Shown piece after piece: positions 52,680 through 62,417 of a stretch of DNA of 64,000 bases. The translations under genes were made by a program, and so were the position numbers. The notes below the pieces were generated by a model, which did not search any database, was not told the origin of the DNA, and saw only the letters and a list, made by a program, of their open reading frames with translations. The stretch is from Gammaproteobacteria bacterium 45_16_T64. GTDB lineage: Bacteria; Pseudomonadota; Gammaproteobacteria; Pseudomonadales; Ketobacteraceae. Every line of letters starts with the position of its first letter. Positions within the stretch are counted from its first letter, which is position 1. The stretch is taken from positions 33,741 to 97,740 of the forward strand of contig MABD01000026.1 in the NCBI GenBank assembly GCA_002162955.1, given 5' to 3'.

Positions 52680-55180
52680 GTGTCTGCTATTACGTGAAGA
52701 GGAGTGGACGTGGTGGATAGCCGGTCCTTTTCCATCGCTAGCCTCTTGTCGAAAAATTCGATGGCTTCGGATGCAGGTAGTGGCTTAGAAAAATAATACC
52801 CCTGAACAATTTTACAGCCTTTCCCTTGGATGAGTTCGAGTTGACTTGCTGTTTCTACACCCTCTGCGACGGTTTCTAGTTGTAATTTATCGGCAAGGAA
52901 TATAATGGTATCCAGTACATGCTGGGAATCCTCGTTGTTCTCCATATCTTGAATAAATGCTCGGTCAATCTTTAACGTATCAATGGGGAATCGTTGCAAA
53001 TAGGCGAGAGAAGAATAGCCTGTACCGAAGTCATCTAGGGCGATGGATAGCCCTAATTCCTTGAGGCTATTCAGGTACGCAATGGCCACCCGTTCGTTTT
53101 GCATAAGGCCTGATTCTGTAATCTCAAGTTCTAGTCGCTTTGGGTCAAGCTTGTGTTTTTCTAGCGCCGCTTTAACCGAGCTTGTGGGGTTACCGTAATT
53201 TATCTGAACAGGAGAAAAGTTCACTGATACTCGAATGTTGTGATGCCCGGCTCTTACCCATTCTTTAGTTTGACGGCATGCTTCATTGAGTACCCAGTCG
53301 CCAATCTGAATAATTAACCCCGACTCCTCAGCAATAGGTATAAAGTCTGCTGGGCTTACAAAGCCATGGGTCGGTGTGGTCCATCGTATTAAGGCCTCGA
53401 ATTCGACCCGTGTTGGATCCGAGAGTGAGACTTTTGGTTGATATTGAAGCGTAAATTCATCCTTTTCGATGGCATTCCTAATAGCGGCTTCTAGTTTTAG
53501 GCGGCGGTTAAGAATGTCCGTCATTGCATCTTCGAAAAACTGAAAATTATTCTTACCTTTGGATTTCGCTTCGTACATCGCGATATCTGCATGTTTTAGA
53601 AGCGTTTCGGGTGTTTTTCCATTGTCGGGATAAATTGCCAATCCAATGCTAGCCCCGATATATATTTCATGGTTATCGAGCAGAAATGGTAGCGCCAGTT
53701 GAGTGAGAATGCGGATCGCTACTTTTCCTGCTTCGTCTTTGTGGGTGAGGTCAGAGATAATTAATGCAAACTCGTCTCCACCCATACGGGATATAAGGTG
53801 GGTTCCTTCCAGGCTCGAGACTTCGTTAAGATTTGATATGAGATCCGTATCTCGCAAACAATCTTTAATGCGGGCCCCCACCTGCATGAGCAGCAAGTCC
53901 CCCATTTGATGACCTAAGCCGTCGTTTATGTTTTTGAAATTATCCAGATCAAAAAATATAACCGAAAGTTTACTCTTATTCTGGTCTGATCGTTGTATGA
54001 GCCGCCCTATGGTTTCGAAAAAGGTGACTTTGTTGGGGAGCCCGGTGAGATTATCAAAATAGGCGAGTTCCTCAATTTGTTCAGTCGACGTTTTTAGGTT
54101 TCTACTCATGGTTGAAAATGAGCGGAATAAATCACCTATTTCATCTCGCTTGGTAATTGGGTGAAGAATATCCAGTTGACCTCGGCTGATCGCATGTGCT
54201 GCTTTGTTTAGCGCATGAAGAGGAGTAATGATCATTCTTGATATGACCGAATATAAGATGATCGCAGAGAGGACAATCATTATTGCGGAAATAATGATTA
54301 CACTACGACTGAGTCGATTTGCACTATCAAACAGCGAAGCCGTATTAACAACGGTAAAGATCTTTATTGTTTCTGAAATGTTCTTTCTGCCCACCAGATA
54401 ATTAACGCCATGTAAACTAACCGGGACGATGTTGTCATCGCCCATTGGTTGCCTACTTACATTCTTTACAATGTCTTGAGTTGGTAACGCGGAGTTTGTT
54501 GACAGGTAGACAATATTATTTGCATTGGTAACGATGACATCGGCGGACAGTTCTGCGGGTAATGAGGATAAAAGAGTTGTAATGAATTTTGGGCCAATAG
54601 TGACCGCGAGAAAGCCGCGAAACGTTGCCTGCTTGCTGATTGAATCGGCGGCTTTATCTTGTAGAATAATCGCTTTGCTAAATAATAGCGATGATGAGCG
54701 GTTATCCTGATTAATGTAGAGCTGGTGGCTGGTATTACTGTCGGTGCGCACTAGTTTCTTAAAAAATGGAGAGTCTGCTTCATTGTCTGTGTTGTTACGG
54801 TAGGCTTGATTTGAAATACGTATGTCTTCGTAGCCATCGGGTAATAGGATACGAATTTCATATTGCTCAGGGTAGGTAGATTGATGTTCTTTGAGGAAGC
54901 GTGTGAGGGGACGTTGAAGAATATAATACCGGCTATCTTCGTCTGTAGTGAAGTATTCCTGAACAAGGTGGTTCTTCGATAATAAATCGAGACTACTATT
55001 GGTACTATCAATATGGTTATTGATAGTAAGGTCTAATTGCTTGGTGAGGCCCTGGATTTGCGATCTTGCGGATTGTAGAGCTGTATGTTGCAGGTACTCG
55101 TAGGCAATAACACCAATACCTAAAGTAGGAAGTAGTATTAGTGGAATGAGGATGCTGAGCAATTTGGTCTTTAGCTTCAT
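52664..55180 (-). CDS. Membrane GGDEF/EAL c-di-GMP signalling protein
   Basis: This 838-residue protein has transmembrane helix 1 (about residues 8-28) and a periplasmic Cache-like sensor (about 30-290). A second helix (about 292-314) and a HAMP domain (about 315-365) follow. The GGDEF domain (about 380-545) keeps RMGGDEFALI at about 463. The EAL domain (about 555-815) keeps EALIRW at about 594, and ELEITESGLM and DDFGTGYSSL are intact. Both domains look catalytically competent, so it could make or degrade c-di-GMP. The polyamine-type binding protein gene lies 36 nt upstream on the same strand, suggesting that a periplasmic ligand is sensed by the pair. Confidence 0.93.
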   Translation of the reverse strand: MKLKTKLLSILIPLILLPTLGIGVIAYEYLQHTALQSARSQIQGLTKQLDLTINNHIDSTNSSLDLLSKNHLVQEYFTTDEDSRYYILQRPLTRFLKEHQSTYPEQYEIRILLPDGYEDIRISNQAYRNNTDNEADSPFFKKLVRTDSNTSHQLYINQDNRSSSLLFSKAIILQDKAADSISKQATFRGFLAVTIGPKFITTLLSSLPAELSADVIVTNANNIVYLSTNSALPTQDIVKNVSRQPMGDDNIVPVSLHGVNYLVGRKNISETIKIFTVVNTASLFDSANRLSRSVIIISAIMIVLSAIILYSVISRMIITPLHALNKAAHAISRGQLDILHPITKRDEIGDLFRSFSTMSRNLKTSTEQIEELAYFDNLTGLPNKVTFFETIGRLIQRSDQNKSKLSVIFFDLDNFKNINDGLGHQMGDLLLMQVGARIKDCLRDTDLISNLNEVSSLEGTHLISRMGGDEFALIISDLTHKDEAGKVAIRILTQLALPFLLDNHEIYIGASIGLAIYPDNGKTPETLLKHADIAMYEAKSKGKNNFQFFEDAMTDILNRRLKLEAAIRNAIEKDEFTLQYQPKVSLSDPTRVEFEALIRWTTPTHGFVSPADFIPIAEESGLIIQIGDWVLNEACRQTKEWVRAGHHNIRVSVNFSPVQINYGNPTSSVKAALEKHKLDPKRLELEITESGLMQNERVAIAYLNSLKELGLSIALDDFGTGYSSLAYLQRFPIDTLKIDRAFIQDMENNEDSQHVLDTIIFLADKLQLETVAEGVETASQLELIQGKGCKIVQGYYFSKPLPASEAIEFFDKRLAMEKDRLSTTSTPLHVIADTKKGS

Positions 55181-55216
55181 TTCCCTGTCGCTATATTACG
55201 AATTTCTATGACGATG

Positions 55217-56284
55217 CTATTCTACGACTCTTAAGTAAATTTCGTTACGTTTTTTTTGTTCTCTAGGTTTTAGATCCGTATAGGATTCTGATTTTTCTAC
55301 GATGGTTTTATCGGGGTATATCGACGGATCATTTAGAAAGCTGGTCGGTAAATATTCGGTTGCTCCGGCATTTGGCGTTGCAAAATTCAGGCTGACAGCG
55401 AGTTGGGCTGCGTTCTTGGGTTCATTGATAAAGTTGATGAACTTCAAGGCGAGATCTTTTTGCGTGGAAGTATTAAGCACAGCAATATGGTCGGTCCAAA
55501 TATTGGTTCCTTCTTGCGGTACGACAAATTTGATACCTGGGTGCATCTCTTGCAGAGTTAGCCCATCGCCGTTGTAAACCATGGTCATCCAAACATCCCC
55601 TTTTATCAGACTGGATTCCTCTGAGAGGTTGATGTAGCCGTAGTTTTTGACATAGGGCTTTTGTTTGCGAAGCAATTTTTCAGCGGCGGCAAGCTCATTT
55701 ACTTGAGTCGAATTGAGGGAGTATCCTAGGGCCTTTAATGCGAGCCCCAGTGTGTCTTTGCTATCGTCGATCATGACGATTTTGTCTTTTAATGCGGGTT
55801 GTGGTCGATATATATCGAGCCAACTGGAAATAGTGTCTGGAATCTTGTCTTTTCTGTACACAATACCGACGGTACCCCATAAGTAGGGTACTGAATAATC
55901 CGATATGCGGCTGCTGCTCCACCGGGGAGCGATATGCTTAAGATTAGGGATGCTTGAGGAGGTTACTGGGGCTAACCATTGGCGTTTTAAATAGTTTCGA
56001 AAAGAGGCCTCTGATCCTACGATTATATCAAGGCCTTCGCCACCGTTAGTGGACAGCAGGTATTCATCTTTTAATTCATCGGTCTCGTAATAGACTTGAT
56101 TTATTTTTATCCCATTCTCTTTTTCGAAAGTCGCAATAAGGGCGTCGTCGGAGTATTCAGACCAGTTATAGAGCGTTAATACTGGTAGAGACGGCGTTTT
56201 TGCGTGGGCAGGCACCGAAATCACAAATGTGATGGCGCTCAATAAACACACAAGGCGAGTTGAGAAGGACATAATCAATTCCAT
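55217..56284 (-). CDS. Polyamine-type periplasmic binding protein (PotD/PotF-like)
   Basis: This 355-residue protein has a signal peptide ending SVPAHA. The mature start TLYNWSEYSDDALIATFEKENGIKINQVYYETDELKDEYL is typical of PotD/PotF/SpuD. Further matches are YLWGTVGIVYRKDKIP, IVMIDDSKDTLGLALKALGY and WTDHIAVLNTSTQKDLALKFINFI. No ABC permease or ATPase genes adjoin it. The next gene on the strand encodes a Cache/GGDEF/EAL protein, so its job may be ligand presentation to a sensor, as with NspS/MbaA in Vibrio, rather than transport (inference). Starts at 56284 and 56272 are both possible. Confidence 0.9.
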   Translation of the reverse strand: MELIMSFSTRLVCLLSAITFVISVPAHAKTPSLPVLTLYNWSEYSDDALIATFEKENGIKINQVYYETDELKDEYLLSTNGGEGLDIIVGSEASFRNYLKRQWLAPVTSSSIPNLKHIAPRWSSSRISDYSVPYLWGTVGIVYRKDKIPDTISSWLDIYRPQPALKDKIVMIDDSKDTLGLALKALGYSLNSTQVNELAAAEKLLRKQKPYVKNYGYINLSEESSLIKGDVWMTMVYNGDGLTLQEMHPGIKFVVPQEGTNIWTDHIAVLNTSTQKDLALKFINFINEPKNAAQLAVSLNFATPNAGATEYLPTSFLNDPSIYPDKTIVEKSESYTDLKPREQKKRNEIYLRVVE

Positions 56285-56434
56285 CGAGGTATTACACAGA
56301 GGTTTCCTTTAAGCCTAGATCAAGTTTCTGAGGGTGGTAAGATTCTCTTATGAATAAGTCTTCTATTCAACAGGATAACGCAAGATAATTGGCGTAAGCT
56401 TGCCTAAGATTCACACATAACCAGGAGTTAATAG

Positions 56435-58819
56435 ATGAAGAAACCTAGTTTACCCAAGCGGCGTATCGCAATGCTTGGTCGATTGGTTTCGCAGATCTTT
56501 TCTCAAGCCGTTCCTTTGGCCGCACCAACGATAGATCGGTCCGCGATATCCAGGCTTCACGGGCGACTGGAGTTTGTGAGAGATAACAATGGCGTTGCCC
56601 ACTTGTACGCAGAGGTAGAGTCCGATCTTTATATTGGCGTGGGCTACTTGCAGGCGGTTGAACGTTTTATGATCATGGATACTTTGCGTCATGTCGCGAC
56701 GGGAAGATTAAGTGAGCTTTTTGCGAATATCCGTATTCCCGCCAGTGTTGAGCGAATAGGAGGGCTGACATTACAAGACTTTGATGCGTTTTTACGTCCC
56801 TTAGGGTTTGAACAGGAAGCGTTGCGGGATTTTCCTCGCCTGCCGATCGAAGAGCAGCGGTGTCTAGAAGCGTTTGCCCAGGGGGTAAATGATGCATTGA
56901 TACATATGAACGGCGTATATCCGCCTGAGATGCTGTTTACGGGTAAATTAATCCCCTGGACAGCTGAAGACTGTTTGCTGGCTGCAAGAGCGAGTGCATT
57001 GATTGTGTCGCTGGTACCTTTGGAAAACGAGCTAACCTTCGATAATATTCGAGTGCAAGAGGGGGATGCGATAGCACGGATGATTTATCCGGATGCACCA
57101 TGGGATGACGTTCCAGATTATTGTCAAGGCGGGGAATCAGAGATACCTGATGGCCCATTGGACCCTCCTAATATGGGTAGCAATAATTGGGCGGTAACAG
57201 GTAAACGTAGCCGATCGGGTGCACCTATTGTCTGCAATGATCCACATGTCCCTGTATTGCCTGCTCCGACGTATTGGCAGCACGTACATCTGGAATGCCC
57301 ACAATATTCGGTACAGGGCGGGATGTTTCCAGGTTACCCTGGCATGGGTTTTGGTCATAATGGTCATATTGCCTGGGGGTGTACAACGGTATTCAGAGAT
57401 GCGTGGGATCTGAGTCGCATACAGCGTGCAGAAACACATTCTGACCGATACTTGACGTCAAAGGGCACTGAGTCAATATTACATCATCGAGCCACTCTAA
57501 ATGCACGTTTTGGACGTTCACGGGAGGTTGAATGGGAGAGTTGTCGTCACGGTATTATTTATCCAGAATGGCGGCACCCTGATGGTACCGAACTGGCGTT
57601 AAAATTTGTCGCTTGTGATCATGCTGCGCATTTCTCGGGCCATCGTGCGTTGTATAGTGCTAGTTCTGTGGAGGACACACAATCTGCATTGGCGAAGCTT
57701 AATGGGGGGCCATTTGATTTCAACATGGTATATGCCCACAAAGACGGGCATATTGCCTGGGAGCAGATAGGGCAGCTGCCTCGGCGTGCTAAAGATGGGC
57801 TTTTTATTCGTGATTCCTCTGACCCGAATACTGATTGGGACGGGTATCTCGATTTTTCAGAAAATCCAAAAATTATTAATCCAGACAGCGATATGATAGT
57901 CACGGCAAACACTGATACCTGTCCGAAGCAATTTCCTAAGATTGCAACGCGAGTACATTGTGAACCTCGACATAGGCAAGAGCGAATTATTGCCTTGCTT
58001 AACGAGAAGCAAGAACATGACTGGAAAAGCATGGCGCTAATACAGCGGGATGTAATGGCCGTATATGCTGAGCCTTTGCGTGATATGATCTGCGAGGTGT
58101 TAGGTCACTATGCCAATACAGCGGGACTGTTAGCTGAGGCGAGCGTTAGCTTGGAGCAATGGGATTGTCAGTTTACCGTTGATTCTGTTGGAGCCACAAT
58201 ATTCACTTACATGCGAAAGATACTAGCCCAGACAGTTTTTGGAGCGGTACTTGGCAGTGAGTCTGCTAAGCGTTTTACCCATGGCCAACGTTCGATACCT
58301 CGTATTGAATTAATGATATTGGATGCTGACGATCCATTGCGGGAATTGTTGCAAGAAAAAACCGGCAACAGCATAGAGTTCTTTATTCAACAGAGCTTTG
58401 AGCAATCGGTAAATAAACTAATGACAGATTGGGGTGATAACCTGTCTGCCTGGCGATGGGGAAATATACACAGGGTCCGCATTGGTAGCCCTTTGGCAGA
58501 GATACCTCGATGGGGTAAACCTTGGGAAGCTATTGAGGCCCCCATGCCTGGTGAAGCGAATACGATATCGCCTTCAGTTACCACTCCGGACGGTAAGCGT
58601 CTACGGATGCTTATTGGAGCCAGTAGTCGCTTTATCTGTGATTTGGGCAAACCGAAGGAAGCGTGGTTTGCCCATAGTACAGGCCCTGTTGTTGATCCAC
58701 ATTCGCCGCTATACAAAGGGTTGGCGGATAAATGGCACAAATTCGAATATTTTCGTTCCGCATTATGGAAGGCAGATAAAGTGCCAAATGTGAGAGAGCG
58801 AGTTATATTAATACCATAA
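56435..58819 (+). CDS. Penicillin acylase-family Ntn hydrolase
   Basis: This 794-residue protein is of the penicillin G acylase/PvdQ superfamily, which self-cleaves to alpha and beta chains. The new beta-chain N-terminus should be Ser249 in NMGSNNWAVTG, preceded by Gly248. VVCNDPHVPVLPAP-like and GMFPGYPGMGFGHNGHIAWGCTT segments follow, as in the family. The alpha part has RDNNGVAHLYAEVESDLYIGVGYLQAVERFMIMD. No convincing signal peptide is seen; the N-terminus MKKPSLPKRRIAMLGRL is basic and only weakly hydrophobic. Substrates of relatives include acyl-homoserine lactones, penicillins and N-acyl amides. It is a single gene, followed by a 36-bp palindrome and asnS. Confidence 0.9.
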   Translation: MKKPSLPKRRIAMLGRLVSQIFSQAVPLAAPTIDRSAISRLHGRLEFVRDNNGVAHLYAEVESDLYIGVGYLQAVERFMIMDTLRHVATGRLSELFANIRIPASVERIGGLTLQDFDAFLRPLGFEQEALRDFPRLPIEEQRCLEAFAQGVNDALIHMNGVYPPEMLFTGKLIPWTAEDCLLAARASALIVSLVPLENELTFDNIRVQEGDAIARMIYPDAPWDDVPDYCQGGESEIPDGPLDPPNMGSNNWAVTGKRSRSGAPIVCNDPHVPVLPAPTYWQHVHLECPQYSVQGGMFPGYPGMGFGHNGHIAWGCTTVFRDAWDLSRIQRAETHSDRYLTSKGTESILHHRATLNARFGRSREVEWESCRHGIIYPEWRHPDGTELALKFVACDHAAHFSGHRALYSASSVEDTQSALAKLNGGPFDFNMVYAHKDGHIAWEQIGQLPRRAKDGLFIRDSSDPNTDWDGYLDFSENPKIINPDSDMIVTANTDTCPKQFPKIATRVHCEPRHRQERIIALLNEKQEHDWKSMALIQRDVMAVYAEPLRDMICEVLGHYANTAGLLAEASVSLEQWDCQFTVDSVGATIFTYMRKILAQTVFGAVLGSESAKRFTHGQRSIPRIELMILDADDPLRELLQEKTGNSIEFFIQQSFEQSVNKLMTDWGDNLSAWRWGNIHRVRIGSPLAEIPRWGKPWEAIEAPMPGEANTISPSVTTPDGKRLRMLIGASSRFICDLGKPKEAWFAHSTGPVVDPHSPLYKGLADKWHKFEYFRSALWKADKVPNVRERVILIP

Positions 58820-58822
58820 CGC

Positions 58823-58858
58823 TGTTTTGCGTAAACTACGCGTAGTTTACGCAAAACA
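58823..58858. repeat. 36-bp perfect palindrome
   Basis: Each arm is 18 nt (TGTTTTGCGTAAACTACG, then its exact complement) with no spacer. It starts 4 nt after the acylase stop and ends 37 nt before asnS. There is no T-run. It may be an RNA hairpin ending the acylase mRNA, or a protein-binding site. Confidence 0.7.
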
Positions 58859-58895
58859 ATGACAGAATAGATTGAGCATAAGTAAGGAATAATAG

Positions 58896-60296
58896 ATGAA
58901 TTGGTTACCACAGGTTAACGACCTTCTTAAGGGAAAAATAGACGTCGGTGAAGAGATAGAACTTAAGGGGTGGGTGCGCAGTCGGCGAGATTCCAAGGCG
59001 GGATTTTCTTTTTTAAATATACATGACGGCTCATGTTTTGATGGTATTCAAGTGGTGCTAGATAAAGCGCTATCCAATTACGAAGATGATGTGTTGAAGT
59101 TGTCGTCCGGGTGTTCAGTCGCTATTGTTGGCACCGTTGTGGAGTCCCAAGGGAAAGGTCAGAGCGTTGAGATTCAAGCCAGTGCGATAGAGGTACTCGG
59201 ATGGGTTGATGACCCAGAGACTTACCCTATTGCAAAGAAACGTCATAGTTTTGAGTATCTACGTACTGTTGCCCATCTGCGTCCAAGGACCAATACCTTT
59301 GGTGCAATGACTCGGTTGCGAAATACTTGCTCACAAGCCATTCACCGGTATTTTCATGAACAGCAGTTTTGTTGGGTAAATACCCCGTTAATTACTGCCA
59401 GCGATTGTGAAGGTGCAGGGGAAATGTTCAGGGTAAGTACATTGGACTTAGAGAACCTTCCGCGCTCAGAAAATGGTGGTGTGGATTTTTCCCAGGATTT
59501 TTTTGGTGGAGAGTCATTCTTAACCGTGTCTGGCCAGCTAAATGTCGAAGCGTACTGTCTTGCTATGTCACGTGTTTATACTTTTGGTCCGACCTTTCGT
59601 GCTGAGAATTCAAATACCAGTCGGCATTTGGCGGAATTTTGGATGGTGGAGCCAGAGATAGCGTTCGCGAACCTGTCAGACGTTGCAGCATTGTCAGAGG
59701 ACTTTCTGAAATATGTGTTTAATGCTGTATTGAATGAACGTGAAGATGACATGGCCTTTTTTGCGAAAATGGTAGACAAAGAGGCGATTCAACGCCTTGA
59801 AAATGTCGTGTCCTCCAACTTTGAGCAAATGGAATACTCGGAAGCTATCCGTGTGCTTGAAGGCTGTAAAGAGAAATTTGAGTTCCCCGTCAGCTGGGGA
59901 GTAGACCTGCACTCTGAACATGAGCGTTATTTGGCGGAGAAACATGTGGGTGGCCCATTAGTGTTGATGAACTATCCTAAAGAAATCAAAGCATTCTATA
60001 TGCGAGATAATGATGATGGGAAAACCTGTGCCGCGATGGACGTATTAGCCCCTGGTATTGGTGAGATTATTGGTGGTAGTCAACGTGAAGATCGTATCGA
60101 TATACTGGATCAAAAAATGGCGGCAAAAGGGTTAAGTGAAGGGCTGGGTTGGTATCGTGATTTACGACGTTATGGCACAGTGCCTCATGGTGGGTTTGGG
60201 CTTGGTTTTGAACGATTGCTCAATTATATCTCGGGTATGGAGAATATTCGCGATGCGATTCCGTACCCACGTACGCCACAGAATGCCCAATTTTAA
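58896..60296 (+). CDS. asnS: Asparaginyl-tRNA synthetase
   Basis: This 466-residue class II aminoacyl-tRNA synthetase attaches asparagine to its tRNA. The N-terminal OB-fold anticodon domain is at about 15-120 ([26 protein letters not shown], an AsnRS form of motif KAGFSFLN). Motif 2 is [25 protein letters not shown], and motif 3 is [27 protein letters not shown] near the end. The Asn-type ending [11 protein letters not shown] separates it from AspRS. Length is normal. It lies downstream of a long palindrome and 18 nt before a Nudix gene. Confidence 0.97.
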   Translation: MNWLPQVNDLLKGKIDVGEEIELKGWVRSRRDSKAGFSFLNIHDGSCFDGIQVVLDKALSNYEDDVLKLSSGCSVAIVGTVVESQGKGQSVEIQASAIEVLGWVDDPETYPIAKKRHSFEYLRTVAHLRPRTNTFGAMTRLRNTCSQAIHRYFHEQQFCWVNTPLITASDCEGAGEMFRVSTLDLENLPRSENGGVDFSQDFFGGESFLTVSGQLNVEAYCLAMSRVYTFGPTFRAENSNTSRHLAEFWMVEPEIAFANLSDVAALSEDFLKYVFNAVLNEREDDMAFFAKMVDKEAIQRLENVVSSNFEQMEYSEAIRVLEGCKEKFEFPVSWGVDLHSEHERYLAEKHVGGPLVLMNYPKEIKAFYMRDNDDGKTCAAMDVLAPGIGEIIGGSQREDRIDILDQKMAAKGLSEGLGWYRDLRRYGTVPHGGFGLGFERLLNYISGMENIRDAIPYPRTPQNAQF

Positions 60297-60314
60297 CGCA
60301 GTGGAGTGAGTGTG

Positions 60315-60977
60315 ATGGCTGAGCATTTTGAAATATTGGATTGCCTTGGTATAAGCCAGCAGAAGACAATGTTACGAAGTGAAGTTCATCAATGTGGCGC
60401 ATGGCATCATGCGTCACATGTACACCTGATTAACCTATCAAGACAATCTATTTTTATCCAAAAGCGCTGTGCAACAAAAGATGTGTGCCCAAACATGTTA
60501 GATGTTGTGGTTGGGGGACACCATGACCCAGGTGAACCGGAGCAAGATGCTGCCAATCGAGAAGTACGAGAAGAAATCGGCGTTGACCTTCTGACGTATC
60601 CCGGTGAGCGTATATTGATAAAGGGCTATAAGATTGGCATTAACGAATATCCAGCTCAGAATGTACAGGACCATGAGCTACGTGATGTGACGTTTTTCCT
60701 TTCAGAGCTGCGACTGTCAGATTTTGTGCTTCAGCGAGAAGAGGTGTTTGGTGTGCTGGAGTTTGCCGTGAATGATATTCTGGATCTCTTTATGGATAGA
60801 GTAGAGACTATACGGAATATCGAAGGAGCCTGTTTTGATGCTGAGGGCAAGATGGTGCCCTTTGTCGAGAGTTGGAGAGCGAATGATTTTGTGCCAAGTG
60901 CAGATAACTATTTTGGTAAGGTCGCTTTCTACAGCAAATTGATATTTCAAGGAGAAAGGGCGTTTCCGGGGATTTGA
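60315..60977 (+). CDS. Nudix hydrolase (IDI/YfcD-like)
   Basis: This is a 220-residue protein from ATG 60315, with GGAG 8 nt upstream; a GTG at 60306 would add three residues. The Nudix box GHHDPGEPEQDAANREVREEIG (about residues 68-89) has the G-x5-E-x7-REVxEExG pattern. The surrounding AWHHASHVHLINLSRQSIFIQKR resembles the isopentenyl-diphosphate isomerase-like branch that includes YfcD. It would cleave a nucleoside diphosphate linked to another group; the substrate is unknown. It follows asnS by 18 nt and may be co-transcribed. Confidence 0.9.
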   Translation: MAEHFEILDCLGISQQKTMLRSEVHQCGAWHHASHVHLINLSRQSIFIQKRCATKDVCPNMLDVVVGGHHDPGEPEQDAANREVREEIGVDLLTYPGERILIKGYKIGINEYPAQNVQDHELRDVTFFLSELRLSDFVLQREEVFGVLEFAVNDILDLFMDRVETIRNIEGACFDAEGKMVPFVESWRANDFVPSADNYFGKVAFYSKLIFQGERAFPGI

Positions 60978-61073
60978 AATGGATATCTCGATCGCGTAGA
61001 TTGGATTCAGCGCGAAAACTGGTTTCGTCGCATATACTAATACCCTAGTAACCAGATCTGATTGGGTGATGCG

Positions 61074-62417
61074 ATGGGTAAGTCCGGATTCTACGGTGAA
61101 AATCTCGATATTGATCATTTGAAGGGGAGTGACGGCTTGCCTTTTCTAGGCCATACCTTTGATTATTTTATCGATACCTACAAATTCGGAAAGCTGATGC
61201 ATGAGAAGTATGGCGATGTTTATCGGTGTCGTGCCTTCTTGCAACGTTTTATCGTGTTTTCCAGTGCGGATGGCGTCGAGTATATTCTAAAAGATGAAGC
61301 CAATAACTTTTCAAGCAAATTGGGTTGGGAAGCATTCCTAGCAAGGTTGTTCCCCAATGCGTTGCCAACAATGGATGGCGATGAACACAAACACCATCGT
61401 AGGATCATGCAGCATGTGTTTAAGGGGCCGATACTACGGCAGTACTCTGAACTGATTAATGATGTTGTTGAACAAGATATGCCGTCATGGGATGGCCTCG
61501 ATGAAGTTAAAATTTATCCGACGATTAAGTCACTAACATTAAGTGTCGCTGCTTCTGCATTTTTAGGGCTTGATCTGGCGGATGATGCAGATTTTGTTGC
61601 ACGAACATTTATCACCGTAAACAATGGTTTAGCACCTTTTGTTCCTTATCCTGTTCCAGGTTTAGCGTTATGGCGAGCGCTACGGGCCAAGCAGAGAATA
61701 TTCAACTACTTTCGGCCGATGATTGCAGAGCGGCGAACCAAGGAGGGGTTGGATATTTTTACCCGTTTGTGCCAAGCCAAAGATGAGGATAATCAGTCCT
61801 TTACCGATCAAGCGATTTTGGATCACCTGGTGAATATACTGGCGGCTGCCCATGACACGACAACAACGTCACTTACTATCACGTTTTATATGTTGCTTAA
61901 GCACCCTGAGTGGCAAGAACGGGTGAGAGAGAAGAGTATTTCGATGGGCAAGGATAGACTTAATTATGAAGAATTACAGGATTTAGAAGAGCTTGAGTGG
62001 GTGTTTAAAGAAGCCTTGCGTATCTATCCTCCTGCCCCTAACCTCTTTCGTCGTTCATTGAGAGATTGTGAGTTTAATGGCGTCCATATTCCAGCCAATA
62101 CCCAAGTATTGGCGGATTGCGGTTATGTACATCGTTCTGCTGAATATTGGACTAATCCAATGGCATTCGACCCCGAGCGGTTTTCACCGTCGCGAGCTGA
62201 AGATAAGAAGCATCGGCATCAGTGGGTGCCTTTTGGTGGCGGGGCGCACACTTGTATCGGGTTACATTTTGCGATGATGTCGGCGAAGATAATTTTACAT
62301 ACCTTATTGCGTCGGTATAGGTTTGATTTTGCTGATGACAACGATGTGAAATTTATTATCCTACCGATTACCAAACCCAAAGGTGGGCTTAAGGTCAAAC
62401 TGACCAAGCTACTATGA
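61074..62417 (+). CDS. Cytochrome P450
   Basis: This is a 447-residue soluble P450 from ATG 61074; GGGTGAT just upstream serves as ribosome site, and a TTG at 61062 is an alternative. The heme loop FGGGAHTCIG puts the thiolate Cys at about 394. The I-helix AAAHDTTTTS lies at about 257-266, and ExxR is KEALR (Glu313, Arg316). These P450s hydroxylate fatty acids, terpenes or steroids with electrons from ferredoxin, and no ferredoxin is nearby. The sequence resembles class CYP110/CYP120-type enzymes more than camphor-type. It converges with the sterol-desaturase-family gene, overlapping it by 6 nt. Confidence 0.95.
   Translation: MGKSGFYGENLDIDHLKGSDGLPFLGHTFDYFIDTYKFGKLMHEKYGDVYRCRAFLQRFIVFSSADGVEYILKDEANNFSSKLGWEAFLARLFPNALPTMDGDEHKHHRRIMQHVFKGPILRQYSELINDVVEQDMPSWDGLDEVKIYPTIKSLTLSVAASAFLGLDLADDADFVARTFITVNNGLAPFVPYPVPGLALWRALRAKQRIFNYFRPMIAERRTKEGLDIFTRLCQAKDEDNQSFTDQAILDHLVNILAAAHDTTTTSLTITFYMLLKHPEWQERVREKSISMGKDRLNYEELQDLEELEWVFKEALRIYPPAPNLFRRSLRDCEFNGVHIPANTQVLADCGYVHRSAEYWTNPMAFDPERFSPSRAEDKKHRHQWVPFGGGAHTCIGLHFAMMSAKIILHTLLRRYRFDFADDNDVKFIILPITKPKGGLKVKLTKLL

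Noticed and set aside
60999..61060. GCGCGAAA/TTTCG inverted motif before the P450 gene
   Set aside because: The arms match poorly and the spacing is irregular; not stronger than chance.
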